Below are positions 46,118 through 54,227 of a stretch of DNA of 58,667 nt, piece after piece. A model generated the notes under the pieces. It saw nothing but the letters and a program-made list of their open reading frames with translations. It was not told the DNA's origin and searched no databases. The translations under genes were made by a program, and so were the position numbers. Location: contig CAMBRK010000023.1 in the NCBI GenBank assembly GCA_945870185.1, positions 1 to 58,667 of the forward strand, read 5' to 3'. Each line of letters starts with the position of its first letter. Position 1 is the first letter of the stretch. The DNA comes from Aureispira sp. CCB-QB1 (GTDB taxonomy: Bacteria; Bacteroidota; Bacteroidia; Chitinophagales; Saprospiraceae).

Positions 46118-46909
46118 TTAGTTAATTTGTGAATAAAATGATTCTAACACTTTTTCAGCTAAACCATGACTTGTGGTTTGTGATAGTCGGGCTTTAAGGA
46201 GTTGACCATTTACCAATCCGGATGCTAAGATATGAAATGATTGATCTGGAGCTTTGTAACAATAGACACCCAATATATTCAATTCATGAGAACGATTGAG
46301 TTTGACTACTTTCCTTTCTATATTAGTTAAAACAGCCGTTTCTGAGTGATGCGCTTTTCTGACCAGATTAATTAAGGCTGTATCCTCTTCATGCATAACA
46401 ACGGCCAAAGCACCTGATCCAGCCATGGGCATAAATTCTTTAGGGTTCAAAGCTATATTTATTTTATGATGATCTAATTCCTTGTCCGATGATATATAAG
46501 CTTCACTGTCAGTTTTTGATGACACAATTTCTAAATCTGACCTTAGACTAGAAATTTGATATTGCTGCCTTTGATCTTGGATATAAATCTTAGTATTCTT
46601 TTTTAACCTATAATCCATTTCAAAGTCAATGGCATTTGGGTCACACCATATTTGTTCATGGGTGATTTTTCTAGGGCTTAGAGCAATTATTTTGACTTTA
46701 TCTGGTAAATTTAAGGGTAAATCTGAAAGTTTTACAACTAATAAATGATATGCTTCCTTTTGAATATAAGACATTTGACTTTCTAGACTTATGTCATTAA
46801 GGGTATTCCATTCTACCGAATAGCTTGGGAGGAAGCATGTTTCAATGTGATTAAGCCAGAATTTATCTTCAGGGTCAATGATATTATATAAGGCTTTTAA
46901 ATTTGACAT
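46118..46909 (-). CDS. Porphobilinogen deaminase-like protein, probably inactive
   Basis: A 263-aa protein that aligns by eye with the second half of hydroxymethylbilane synthase (HemC): LSDLP for HSLKDLP, then QISSLRSDLEIV for the SSLRRQxQLxxLRPDLEI block, and NPKEFMPMAGSGALAVVMHEED for the PxxMLPAPGQGALAIExR block. The N-terminal domain with the R/S substrate-binding start is missing, the RGN loop is lost, and the dipyrromethane cofactor cysteine site (GGCQVPIG-like) reads NRSHELNILG with no cysteine. It is therefore a relative of HemC but almost surely not a deaminase. A paralogue may carry the real function elsewhere. Confidence 0.7.
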   Translation of the reverse strand: MSNLKALYNIIDPEDKFWLNHIETCFLPSYSVEWNTLNDISLESQMSYIQKEAYHLLVVKLSDLPLNLPDKVKIIALSPRKITHEQIWCDPNAIDFEMDYRLKKNTKIYIQDQRQQYQISSLRSDLEIVSSKTDSEAYISSDKELDHHKINIALNPKEFMPMAGSGALAVVMHEEDTALINLVRKAHHSETAVLTNIERKVVKLNRSHELNILGVYCYKAPDQSFHILASGLVNGQLLKARLSQTTSHGLAEKVLESFYSQIN

Positions 46910-47039
46910 TTATGGTGAAATTAATATTCCTATTTGGTTTTGGTCAGATAAAAACGCAAAGATATAGATAAAAAGAAGTCCTTTGTCATAAAACTTTGGA
47001 AATATTCATATAAATATGAAGCTAAAAAGAGAATTATAT

Positions 47040-47047
47040 TAACTTTG
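47040..47047 (+). promoter_or_regulatory. TAnnTTTG -7 box of the lpx operon
   Basis: TAACTTTG ends 4 bp before the lpxD ATG, so the mRNA would be leaderless or nearly so. No -33 TTG at normal spacing was found. Confidence 0.4.
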
Positions 47048-47051
47048 CGCA

Positions 47052-48092
47052 ATGCAAATTACAGCTAAAAATATTGCCCAATTGATCGATGGTGTAGTCG
47101 TAGGTGATCCTTCCGCTCCTATCTCAGGCCCTTCAAAAATAGAGGATGGTCAACCTGGTACCATTACTTTTTTGGCAAATCCTAAGTATAAAGAATATAT
47201 ATATACTACAAAGGCATCAGTTGTATTAGTTTCTTCTGATTTTACTCCTGAAAAGGAAATAAATGCAACCCTCATTAAAGTAGAAAATGTGTATGCCTGT
47301 TTGGCAATATTAATGGAAAAATTTAATTCAAGTCTGAGTATAAAATCTGAAATTGCAAGTACGGCTGTGATTGATCCAACAGCAATCATAAAAGAAAACG
47401 TGGCTATTGACGATTTTGTTATCATTAAACCTCATGTGAAAATAGGCCAAAATACCAAAATATTTGGACAAGTTTTTATTGGGGATAGAGTGGAGATTGG
47501 ACAGGATGTGATCATTTACCCTGGAGTGAAAATTTATCATAATTGTAAAATTGGAGATAGATGTATCATCCATGCAAATACTGTAATCGGAAGTGATGGT
47601 TTTGGGTTTGCAAAAGATGATCAAGGAAATTTTAAAAAAATCCCCCAAACAGGCAACGTAGTGCTAGAAAATGACGTTGAGATAGGAAGTAACACAGTTA
47701 TAGATAGAGCTTCTATGGGGTCAACCATCATTAAAGAAGGTGCTAAATTGGATAATCTCATTCAAATCGCACACAATGTCACCGTGGGAAAAAATACAGC
47801 AATAGCTGCTCAAACTGGTGTGGCTGGTAGTACTACAATTGGTAATGAATGTTTGATCGGTGGTCAAGTGGGTATGGCAGGACACATTAGTATTGCAGAT
47901 GGTGCACTTATTCAAGCTCAATCAGGTTTAGCTTCTTCCATTAAAGAAGTGAATTCAAAACTTTACGGATCTCCAGCTATCGAATATCAAACTTACTTAA
48001 AATCTTATGCCTACTTTAAAAAATTGCCTGAAATTGTTCATCAATTACGTTTGATTCAATCCCAGATAGATAACCTGAAAAGTAATCAATAA
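47052..48092 (+). CDS. lpxD: UDP-3-O-(3-hydroxyacyl)glucosamine N-acyltransferase
   Basis: A 346-aa cytoplasmic enzyme of lipid A synthesis, adding the second acyl chain to the GlcN amine. An N-terminal uridine-binding domain (about 1-100) precedes a left-handed beta-helix of hexapeptide repeats (I-G-x-x-x-x), with the catalytic histidine in [13 protein letters not shown]-terminal helix follows. First gene of the lpx unit; lpxC/fabZ follows after 24 bp. Confidence 0.96.
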   Translation: MQITAKNIAQLIDGVVVGDPSAPISGPSKIEDGQPGTITFLANPKYKEYIYTTKASVVLVSSDFTPEKEINATLIKVENVYACLAILMEKFNSSLSIKSEIASTAVIDPTAIIKENVAIDDFVIIKPHVKIGQNTKIFGQVFIGDRVEIGQDVIIYPGVKIYHNCKIGDRCIIHANTVIGSDGFGFAKDDQGNFKKIPQTGNVVLENDVEIGSNTVIDRASMGSTIIKEGAKLDNLIQIAHNVTVGKNTAIAAQTGVAGSTTIGNECLIGGQVGMAGHISIADGALIQAQSGLASSIKEVNSKLYGSPAIEYQTYLKSYAYFKKLPEIVHQLRLIQSQIDNLKSNQ

Positions 48093-48116
48093 ATCATTAA
48101 AGCTTTTATTGAAAAT

Positions 48117-49514
48117 ATGAATTTTAAAAATATTCTTAAAAATAATATTTCTTTTTCTGGTGTGGGCTTACACACTGGAAAAATTGTAAACATTACACTT
48201 AAACCAACTGATGTAGGTACAGGTATCAAGTTTGTAAGAACAGATTTAACTCCACATGTTCAGATCAATGCTGATGTTGCTAATGTGACTACAACTAATC
48301 GAGGTACTACGCTTGTTTCTGGTGCGGGATCAATTTCTACCATTGAGCACTTGTTGGCGGCATTAAACGCTCTTGAAATAGAAGATATAATTATAGAAGC
48401 AGATGGACCGGAGATACCCATTTTGGATGGCAGTTCCAAGATGTTTATAGATAAGATTTCGAATTCAGAACTTGAAAAAGTTGAAACCCATAAGGATGTT
48501 TTTATAATTTCAGAACCATTTAGTTTTATTGATGAGCATTCTGGATCTGAATATGCAGTTTTCCCAAGTGAGCATTTTGAGCTCAGCGCTATCCTAGAGT
48601 TTTCTGAAGATACTTTGGGTGATATGGTAGCGGTTATGAAATCCAGAGAAGATTTTATAAATAATTTTGCAGACAGTAGAACTTTTGTTTTTTTGACAGA
48701 AGTTGAGCCTTTATTTGATGCAGGATTGATTAAAGGTGGTGATATAGATAATGCGGTGGTGATTATAGATAAAAAGCTTTCAGATGACGATGTGGCCATC
48801 CTAAAAGTCAAACTTGGCAAGCCTAATGCATCTATTGCTGAAGGAGTTATCTGCAGTACTCCACTTAGACACAAGAATGAACCCGCTAGACATAAATTAT
48901 TAGATATTTTGGGTGATCTCACTTTGTTGGGCAGAAATGTTCAGGCAAAGATTGTCGCCACCAAACCAAGTCACACTGGAAATATAGAGCTCACCAAAGT
49001 ATTGAAAGCTAAGTATCAGGACTATAAAAAGAATTTAGGTAGACCAATATACGATGCTAATGAGGAACCCATTATGAACAGTGAGCAGATCAAGGCTTTT
49101 TTGCCCCATAGATATCCTTTTTTATTAGTGGATAAAATTATAGAAGTATCTGATAGCCATATTGTTGGAGTCAAGAATGTGACCTACAATGAAGAGTTTT
49201 TTTTAGGCCATTTTCCAGATAATCCCATTTTTCCAGGAGTATTACAAATGGAAGCATTGGCTCAAACAGGAGGCATCATGGCACTGAGGATCGTAGCAAA
49301 AGAGGATGAAAAATGGGATACATACTTCCTCAAAATGGATAATGTAAAGTTCAAAGCCAAAGTAGTTCCCGGGGATACACTAATTTTGAAAATGGAATTA
49401 ATGGAATCCATTAGAAGAGGTATTGTTCAAATGAAGGGCACAGCATACGTGGGAAATAAAATCGTTTCAGAAGGAGAGTTAACGGCTCAGATAGTAAAAA
49501 GATCAAATGATTAG
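48117..49514 (+). CDS. lpxC/fabZ: Bifunctional LpxC deacetylase / FabZ dehydratase
   Basis: A 465-aa fusion. The LpxC part (about 1-300) keeps the zinc-binding histidines in IEHLLAALNAL and HKLLDILGDLTLLG; it removes the N-acetyl group in the committed step of lipid A synthesis. The FabZ part (about 320-465) begins LPHRYPFLLVDKIIEV, with the FabZ-typical GHFPDNPIFPGVLQMEALAQTGG, and dehydrates 3-hydroxyacyl-ACP. This fusion is characteristic of Bacteroidota. It overlaps lpxA by 8 bp. Confidence 0.96.
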   Translation: MNFKNILKNNISFSGVGLHTGKIVNITLKPTDVGTGIKFVRTDLTPHVQINADVANVTTTNRGTTLVSGAGSISTIEHLLAALNALEIEDIIIEADGPEIPILDGSSKMFIDKISNSELEKVETHKDVFIISEPFSFIDEHSGSEYAVFPSEHFELSAILEFSEDTLGDMVAVMKSREDFINNFADSRTFVFLTEVEPLFDAGLIKGGDIDNAVVIIDKKLSDDDVAILKVKLGKPNASIAEGVICSTPLRHKNEPARHKLLDILGDLTLLGRNVQAKIVATKPSHTGNIELTKVLKAKYQDYKKNLGRPIYDANEEPIMNSEQIKAFLPHRYPFLLVDKIIEVSDSHIVGVKNVTYNEEFFLGHFPDNPIFPGVLQMEALAQTGGIMALRIVAKEDEKWDTYFLKMDNVKFKAKVVPGDTLILKMELMESIRRGIVQMKGTAYVGNKIVSEGELTAQIVKRSND

Positions 49515-50286
49515 TAATTTAAGTTATATTCACCCAACAGCTCAATTGGGTGACCAAGTAGTAGTTGAGCCCTTTGCGTATATAGGTGCAAATGTGGTTA
49601 TAGGTGATCACACTTGGGTGGGCCCACACGCCACCATTTTGGAAGGATCGTTTGTTGGGAAAAATTGTAAAATTTTTCCAGGAGCTGTTGTTGGTGCGAT
49701 TCCCCAAGATCTCAAGTTTAAAGGTGAAAATTCTACGCTGATCATAGAAGATAACGTAACGGTGAGAGAATGTTGCACACTCAATCGAGGTACAGAAGCC
49801 AGTATGACTACCAAAATAGGCAAAAATACTTTGTTGATGGCTTATGTTCATGTGGCGCACGACTCCTTTGTAGGCGCTAACTGTATACTGGCCAATAATG
49901 TAAATCTGGCAGGTCATATCATCATAGGTGATTTTGTGATCATAGGTGGAATGTCTGCTGTACACCAATTTGTAAAGATCGGTGATCATGCCATGATAGG
50001 TGGTGGATCATTGGTCAGAAAAGATGTACCGCCATATGTAAAAGCAGCTCGCGAACCACTATCATATGCTGGGGTAAATTCTATAGGTCTCAAAAGAAGG
50101 GGATTTTCTACAGAGCAGATAAATCATATCCAAGACATATATAGAATTCTTTTTGTAAAAAGCTACAATGTTAAAAAATCAGTAGAAGTCATAGAAGCCA
50201 CAGTAAAAGAGTCGCCTGAAAAAGAATTTATATTGGAATTTTTGGGTCAGGCAGATCGTGGTCTGATGAAAGGTTTTAAACAATAA
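49507..50286 (+). CDS. lpxA: UDP-N-acetylglucosamine acyltransferase
   Basis: A 259-aa trimeric beta-helix enzyme catalysing the first step of lipid A synthesis, transfer of a 3-hydroxyacyl chain from ACP to UDP-GlcNAc. Hexapeptide repeats run through about residue 190; the catalytic histidine lies in YVHVAHDSFVGANC, and GGGSLVRKDVPPYVKA and SIGLKRRGF fit LpxA rather than LpxD. Overlaps the ABC gene by one base (TAATG). Confidence 0.96.
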   Translation: MISNLSYIHPTAQLGDQVVVEPFAYIGANVVIGDHTWVGPHATILEGSFVGKNCKIFPGAVVGAIPQDLKFKGENSTLIIEDNVTVRECCTLNRGTEASMTTKIGKNTLLMAYVHVAHDSFVGANCILANNVNLAGHIIIGDFVIIGGMSAVHQFVKIGDHAMIGGGSLVRKDVPPYVKAAREPLSYAGVNSIGLKRRGFSTEQINHIQDIYRILFVKSYNVKKSVEVIEATVKESPEKEFILEFLGQADRGLMKGFKQ

Positions 50287-50894
50287 TGGTTGAAATACAA
50301 CTTAGTAATGTTTCTAAAAGGTATGATTTTCAGTGGATTCTGAGAGATATAAATACTTCTTTTACTGATGCACAGGTTGTGGCCATAGCTGGAAATAATG
50401 GCAGTGGTAAGTCTACTTTAGTCAAAATTTTGTCTGGATTTTTGAGTCCTTCACAAGGGACATTAGCCTACATAATTGGTGATAAGCGGATTTCAACGTC
50501 TGAAATTTTTAAGCATATAGCGCTAGCTGCTCCATATACAGACCTGATCAATGAATTTACATTGGACGAAATGCTCAGATTTCATAGTAAATTTAAACCA
50601 TTACGTCAACAAGTAAGCATTGAAGCCTTTCAAGACATCATCCAATTGAAGGTACCTCAGGACAAACAATTGTTTCAGTTTTCATCGGGTATGAAGCAAA
50701 AGATTCAATTGGCTTTAGCCATATTAAGCGATACTTCCATATTGCTTTTGGACGAACCTACTTCATTTTTGGATACCAATGCCAAAAAATGGTTTGCTGA
50801 ACTATTGCAGCAAAATACCCAAAACAGATGTGTGATTATAGCATCCAATGATAGCTTTGATTTGGATTTGTGTGAGAGAGCGTTGTATTTATGA
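50286..50894 (+). CDS. ABC transporter ATP-binding protein
   Basis: A 202-aa ABC ATPase: Walker A AGNNGSGKSTLVKIL, signature FSSGMKQKIQLALA, Walker B SILLLDEPTSFLDT, and a closing H-loop-like IIASND. It is short, with no membrane domain and no adjacent permease, and the switch histidine is replaced by asparagine at the usual position. Coupled to lpxA and to the next gene by overlapping stop and start codons. A role in envelope lipid export is inferred from context only. Confidence 0.85.
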   Translation: MVEIQLSNVSKRYDFQWILRDINTSFTDAQVVAIAGNNGSGKSTLVKILSGFLSPSQGTLAYIIGDKRISTSEIFKHIALAAPYTDLINEFTLDEMLRFHSKFKPLRQQVSIEAFQDIIQLKVPQDKQLFQFSSGMKQKIQLALAILSDTSILLLDEPTSFLDTNAKKWFAELLQQNTQNRCVIIASNDSFDLDLCERALYL

Positions 50895-51352
50895 AATTAG
50901 AGTATACTATGGATATAGAAAGATATGAAATACAAACAAGTATAAAGTCAAGATATTTTGAATTTATATCTTCTGGCATCAATGGAAACATTGTAAAGGT
51001 AATCAAGTACACTCCTTTAAAAAATGATACTAATGTCTTTAACCTTGGATTCGGAGACAAAAACACCGAAACAGGTGGTTTAGATGATGAAGTAATCACT
51101 AATAATGGGGATACAGATAAAGTATTTGCTACTGTAGCATTTACGATATATGAATTTTTTGAAGAATTCCCTGATGCCATTGTTTATTTAAGTGGTGTTA
51201 CACCAAGTAGAACAAGACTCTACCAAATTAATATTTCAAAATTCTTTGACTATATTTCTGATGATTTCGAAGTACTCGGGGAACTAGAAGAAGGATTTGA
51301 GCGTTTTAAAAAGAATATAAATTATTTAGGATTTGCAATAAAACAGAAGTAA
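50891..51352 (+). CDS. DUF6934-like protein
   Basis: A 153-aa protein (or 147 aa from the ATG at 50909) with YFEFISSGINGNIVKVIKYT at the start, then NVFNLGFGDKNTETGGLDDE and VITNNGDTDKVFATVAFTIYEF, a pattern I associate with the Bacteroidota family DUF6934. No catalytic site is evident. It follows the ABC gene with a 4-bp overlap and is followed after 2 bp by a small gene, an arrangement I recall for this family. The pair might be a toxin-antitoxin-like module, but that is conjecture. Confidence 0.6.
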   Translation: MKLEYTMDIERYEIQTSIKSRYFEFISSGINGNIVKVIKYTPLKNDTNVFNLGFGDKNTETGGLDDEVITNNGDTDKVFATVAFTIYEFFEEFPDAIVYLSGVTPSRTRLYQINISKFFDYISDDFEVLGELEEGFERFKKNINYLGFAIKQK

Positions 51353-51354
51353 AT

Positions 51355-51540
51355 ATGGCAACAAAAGTGGTAAATAAGAAATTTGACGGCAATGCTGTTT
51401 ACAATCCGGCACTTGATAAATTTGAAAATATTGATATATTTCCTGCAAAAACAGCAATGGTAGAAGAAAGGCTAAAAGGAAGAAATATCAAAGTTGAAAT
51501 AGAAGAAGCTTTGAGGAAGGAAGTAATCTCGAAGCCATAA
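51355..51540 (+). CDS. Small protein paired with DUF6934
   Basis: A 61-aa lysine- and glutamate-rich protein: MATKVVNKKFDGNAVYNP, then DIFPAKTAMVEERLKGRN and a predicted C-terminal helix KVEIEEALRKE. It starts 2 bp after the DUF6934-like stop codon and has no signal peptide or membrane part. It is probably the partner of the upstream gene; its function is unknown. Confidence 0.6.
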   Translation: MATKVVNKKFDGNAVYNPALDKFENIDIFPAKTAMVEERLKGRNIKVEIEEALRKEVISKP

Positions 51541-51652
51541 TACAGGCTGCTACATACAAGACATAATAAGAAAAGAAAGATATACTAACAACATGCCAAT
51601 AAATTCAGACATATATTCATGATAAGCATTTGACTTTGTCAGCAGTACCTAA

Positions 51653-52843
51653 CTAAATCCCCCTCCTCTTAATTTCCTTATTAATCAACGATAATTCTCT
51701 ACTCATCTCGCCGGTTACCGAAGCATTTTCTTCGGTTCTTCTGATCAAGTAAGGGATTACATCCGTTATAGGGCCATAAACCACATATTTAGCAGCGTTA
51801 AAGCCTGCTCTGGAAAGATTGAAGGTAAGATTGTCACTCATGCCATATAATTGGCAAAAGTTTAAATGTGTGTGATCATGTTCGATACCTTTTTGGTCCA
51901 TAAGCTTGACCTGTAGTAAATTACTGTCAGCATTATGTGAAGCACAGCAGGATGCTATACTCTCAAAATGCTCCACACAATAAGTGATGCCGTCATTGTA
52001 AGCTTGATCCGTGAGGGCTTTGTTAGCATGTATAGGAGACGGGTATCCCATATCTTCAGCTCTTGCACGTTCTTTATCCATATAAGCGCCTCTTACCAAC
52101 TTGGAACCAAAGAGCACATTTTTTGCCAAACATCTCTGATGGTCTCGCTTCAAGTGATCTAATTTTGTTATGTTGTATAGTTGGTAAGTGTTGTATACGC
52201 ACACTTTTTCTTTATTGTATTTTTCCATCATCTGTAGCACTAATTCATCTATCGGGTCTTGCATCCAACTTTCTTCAGCATCTACAAATACACCAATACT
52301 TAATTCATGGGCTTTTTCGCAGATTTCATCTAGTCTTTCTACAAGATGCTGGTAGTTGCGCTTTTCACCATCGGAAAGGGGTTCATTATTTTGGAGTTTT
52401 ATGAGGACATTATTATCTACTAAGCCAGTAATTTTTGTACTAACCACTGGAACTGAATTATTGGATGCTGCCATTTCTATGGCTTTAATGGTTTCTTTCA
52501 TGGCGGTATCCAAATCATCCTCATCGGATTTACCTTCTGCACCGTAATCTAAAATGGTAAAGGTATCATTCTCATAGAGCTTGTCTATTACTGGCTGACA
52601 ATCCAAAAGGGATTCACCACCACAAAATTGAGCAAAAATGGTGTTTTTTACAATGGTTTCAGTAAAAGGCAACTTGAATTTTATCGCAAAGAGACCAATT
52701 TTGGAACCTATCTTGACCAGATTTTCCATATTCATAAGCTTGAAAAGCCACTCAGTTTTTTTAAGCTCTTTGTCTGATTTATGCGAAAAAGCAATTTCTG
52801 TGTTTTCAAAATCTATCTGAGAGTAATGCTCGGGGCCTGCCAT
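51653..52843 (-). CDS. Proline dehydrogenase
   Basis: A 396-aa PRODH-domain protein, without the P5C dehydrogenase half of PutA; it oxidises proline to pyrroline-5-carboxylate and passes electrons to quinones. The family signature GSKLVRGAYMDKERARAEDMG is followed by SPIHANKALTDQAYNDG, and the FAD/substrate arginines lie in YGPITDVIPYLIRRTEENAS. Begins 6 bp after aroE's end, in a minus-strand row with aroE, the ACP phosphodiesterase and smc. Confidence 0.92.
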   Translation of the reverse strand: MAGPEHYSQIDFENTEIAFSHKSDKELKKTEWLFKLMNMENLVKIGSKIGLFAIKFKLPFTETIVKNTIFAQFCGGESLLDCQPVIDKLYENDTFTILDYGAEGKSDEDDLDTAMKETIKAIEMAASNNSVPVVSTKITGLVDNNVLIKLQNNEPLSDGEKRNYQHLVERLDEICEKAHELSIGVFVDAEESWMQDPIDELVLQMMEKYNKEKVCVYNTYQLYNITKLDHLKRDHQRCLAKNVLFGSKLVRGAYMDKERARAEDMGYPSPIHANKALTDQAYNDGITYCVEHFESIASCCASHNADSNLLQVKLMDQKGIEHDHTHLNFCQLYGMSDNLTFNLSRAGFNAAKYVVYGPITDVIPYLIRRTEENASVTGEMSRELSLINKEIKRRGI

Positions 52844-52849
52844 AAATTA

Positions 52850-53581
52850 TTATTGTTTTTGGTTCCAGATTTTCCATGCATCTTCAGCTTGATGGATGAG
52901 CATGTCATATCCGTTTTTAATTTTACTGTTTCTAATTAAACCTTCGGTCAAAAATAAAGTTTTTTCCGGATTGTATATGAGGTCATATAGAAAATATTTT
53001 TCATTTAGTAAATAATATGGCAAATCTGGACGTTTTTGGACATCTGGGTACATACCCAATGGTGTAGTATTAATAATTAATAGATGGTTTTCAAAAATTT
53101 CAGGAGTTAAATTATCATATGTCACACCACTGATATGATTCCTACTTACGATTTTGAAATTTATTTGGAGTTTATTTAAGACATAAATGACAGCCTTTGC
53201 TGCTCCACCATTTCCTAAAACGAGTGCATTTAGTTTGTGTTCAGATGGCAGCCATTTAGTTAATGACTTTTCAAAACCTGAAGCATCAGTGTTATATCCA
53301 ATCGTTCTATTATTTTTAAAGCTGATAGTATTCACAGCACCGACTTCTTGGGCTACAGGGTCGACTTCGTCCAGATAAGGAATTATGGATTCTTTGTAAG
53401 GGATCGTTACATTGATACCTTTAAAGGTCGTGTTCCGTATCAAATCACAAAACTGGTTTATATTTTCCAATGGATAAACTGCATAATGTGCATCTAGGTG
53501 TAACTCCTTAAACTTTTGATTAAAGTAGGTAGGCGAAAAACTATGCGATAGCGGATACCCGATAAGTCCGTAATGATCCAT
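52850..53581 (-). CDS. aroE: Shikimate dehydrogenase
   Basis: A 243-aa NADPH-dependent enzyme of the shikimate pathway. It starts GLIGYPLSHSFSPTYFNQKF, with the shikimate-binding SxS, and has NVTIPYKESI with the catalytic lysine, then NTDASGFEKSL and VLGNGGAAKAV for NADP binding. Somewhat shorter than the E. coli enzyme (272 aa), as is usual in Bacteroidota. Confidence 0.95.
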   Translation of the reverse strand: MDHYGLIGYPLSHSFSPTYFNQKFKELHLDAHYAVYPLENINQFCDLIRNTTFKGINVTIPYKESIIPYLDEVDPVAQEVGAVNTISFKNNRTIGYNTDASGFEKSLTKWLPSEHKLNALVLGNGGAAKAVIYVLNKLQINFKIVSRNHISGVTYDNLTPEIFENHLLIINTTPLGMYPDVQKRPDLPYYLLNEKYFLYDLIYNPEKTLFLTEGLIRNSKIKNGYDMLIHQAEDAWKIWNQKQ

Positions 53582-53633
53582 GCTTATTTCCCATTATGGT
53601 TATTGAAATAAAAATCTTGGGCAACAAAATATG

Positions 53634-54218
53634 CTACTCGCATTGGCAAAATTGATTTACTTCGGTGATCAATGCAGGAAAAAACGTATGGAAACATTGG
53701 TCCAATCGTTCATAATGGATTTGCATGTCGTCATATGCGGTATGAATCTGGTTTTGGAATTTGGCTCTTTTTGAAACATGAAATAGCGTTTTAACAAGTC
53801 GCTCTTCATTTTTACAAGACATCAAAAAATCATCAGCCACCATTTTAGGGAAAAGTGTTTTTAGCCTTGCAGGAAAGTGTTCTTCGTGTTCAGAAAGCTT
53901 ATCGTAGGTTTGATTTACAAATTCAATGATGGGAATGGAACAGTACAAAGCCCAGTTTTTGGTTAAGAAATAATCAAAGAGGATATCCACGACCACAGGC
54001 GCGTACTTGGATTGGGTAGGGTAGAAGAGCCTGGTCGTCTTCCTGACTTCATCGTTATTATCTGTAAAATGATCTATTTTTTTATGAAGTTCAATGCCTT
54101 TTTGGATCGTTTCGGGCAGTGTTTTAACCTCCTTATTGGTGATGAAATCTGCCATAAAGTTTCCTGTCATCTGATGGGAGTCGGTACAGGATAAAAGCAT
54201 GTGAGCCAGATAATTCAT
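53634..54218 (-). CDS. Acyl carrier protein phosphodiesterase-like protein
   Basis: A 194-aa protein of the AcpH family, which removes the phosphopantetheine arm of ACP. The start MNYLAHMLLSCTDSHQMTGNFMADF fits the family (NYLAHLxLA...GNxxGDF), and HKKIDHFTDNN and YAPVVVDILFDYFL carry the metal-type histidine/aspartate residues. Cytosolic. The smc gene ends 10 bp upstream of its start. Confidence 0.85.
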   Translation of the reverse strand: MNYLAHMLLSCTDSHQMTGNFMADFITNKEVKTLPETIQKGIELHKKIDHFTDNNDEVRKTTRLFYPTQSKYAPVVVDILFDYFLTKNWALYCSIPIIEFVNQTYDKLSEHEEHFPARLKTLFPKMVADDFLMSCKNEERLVKTLFHVSKRAKFQNQIHTAYDDMQIHYERLDQCFHTFFPALITEVNQFCQCE

Positions 54219-54227
54219 GGGTATGGT

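Noticed and set aside
48260-48922. 220-codon minus-strand frame inside lpxC
   Set aside because: Antisense shadow of a well-identified gene; serine-rich as expected for such shadows.
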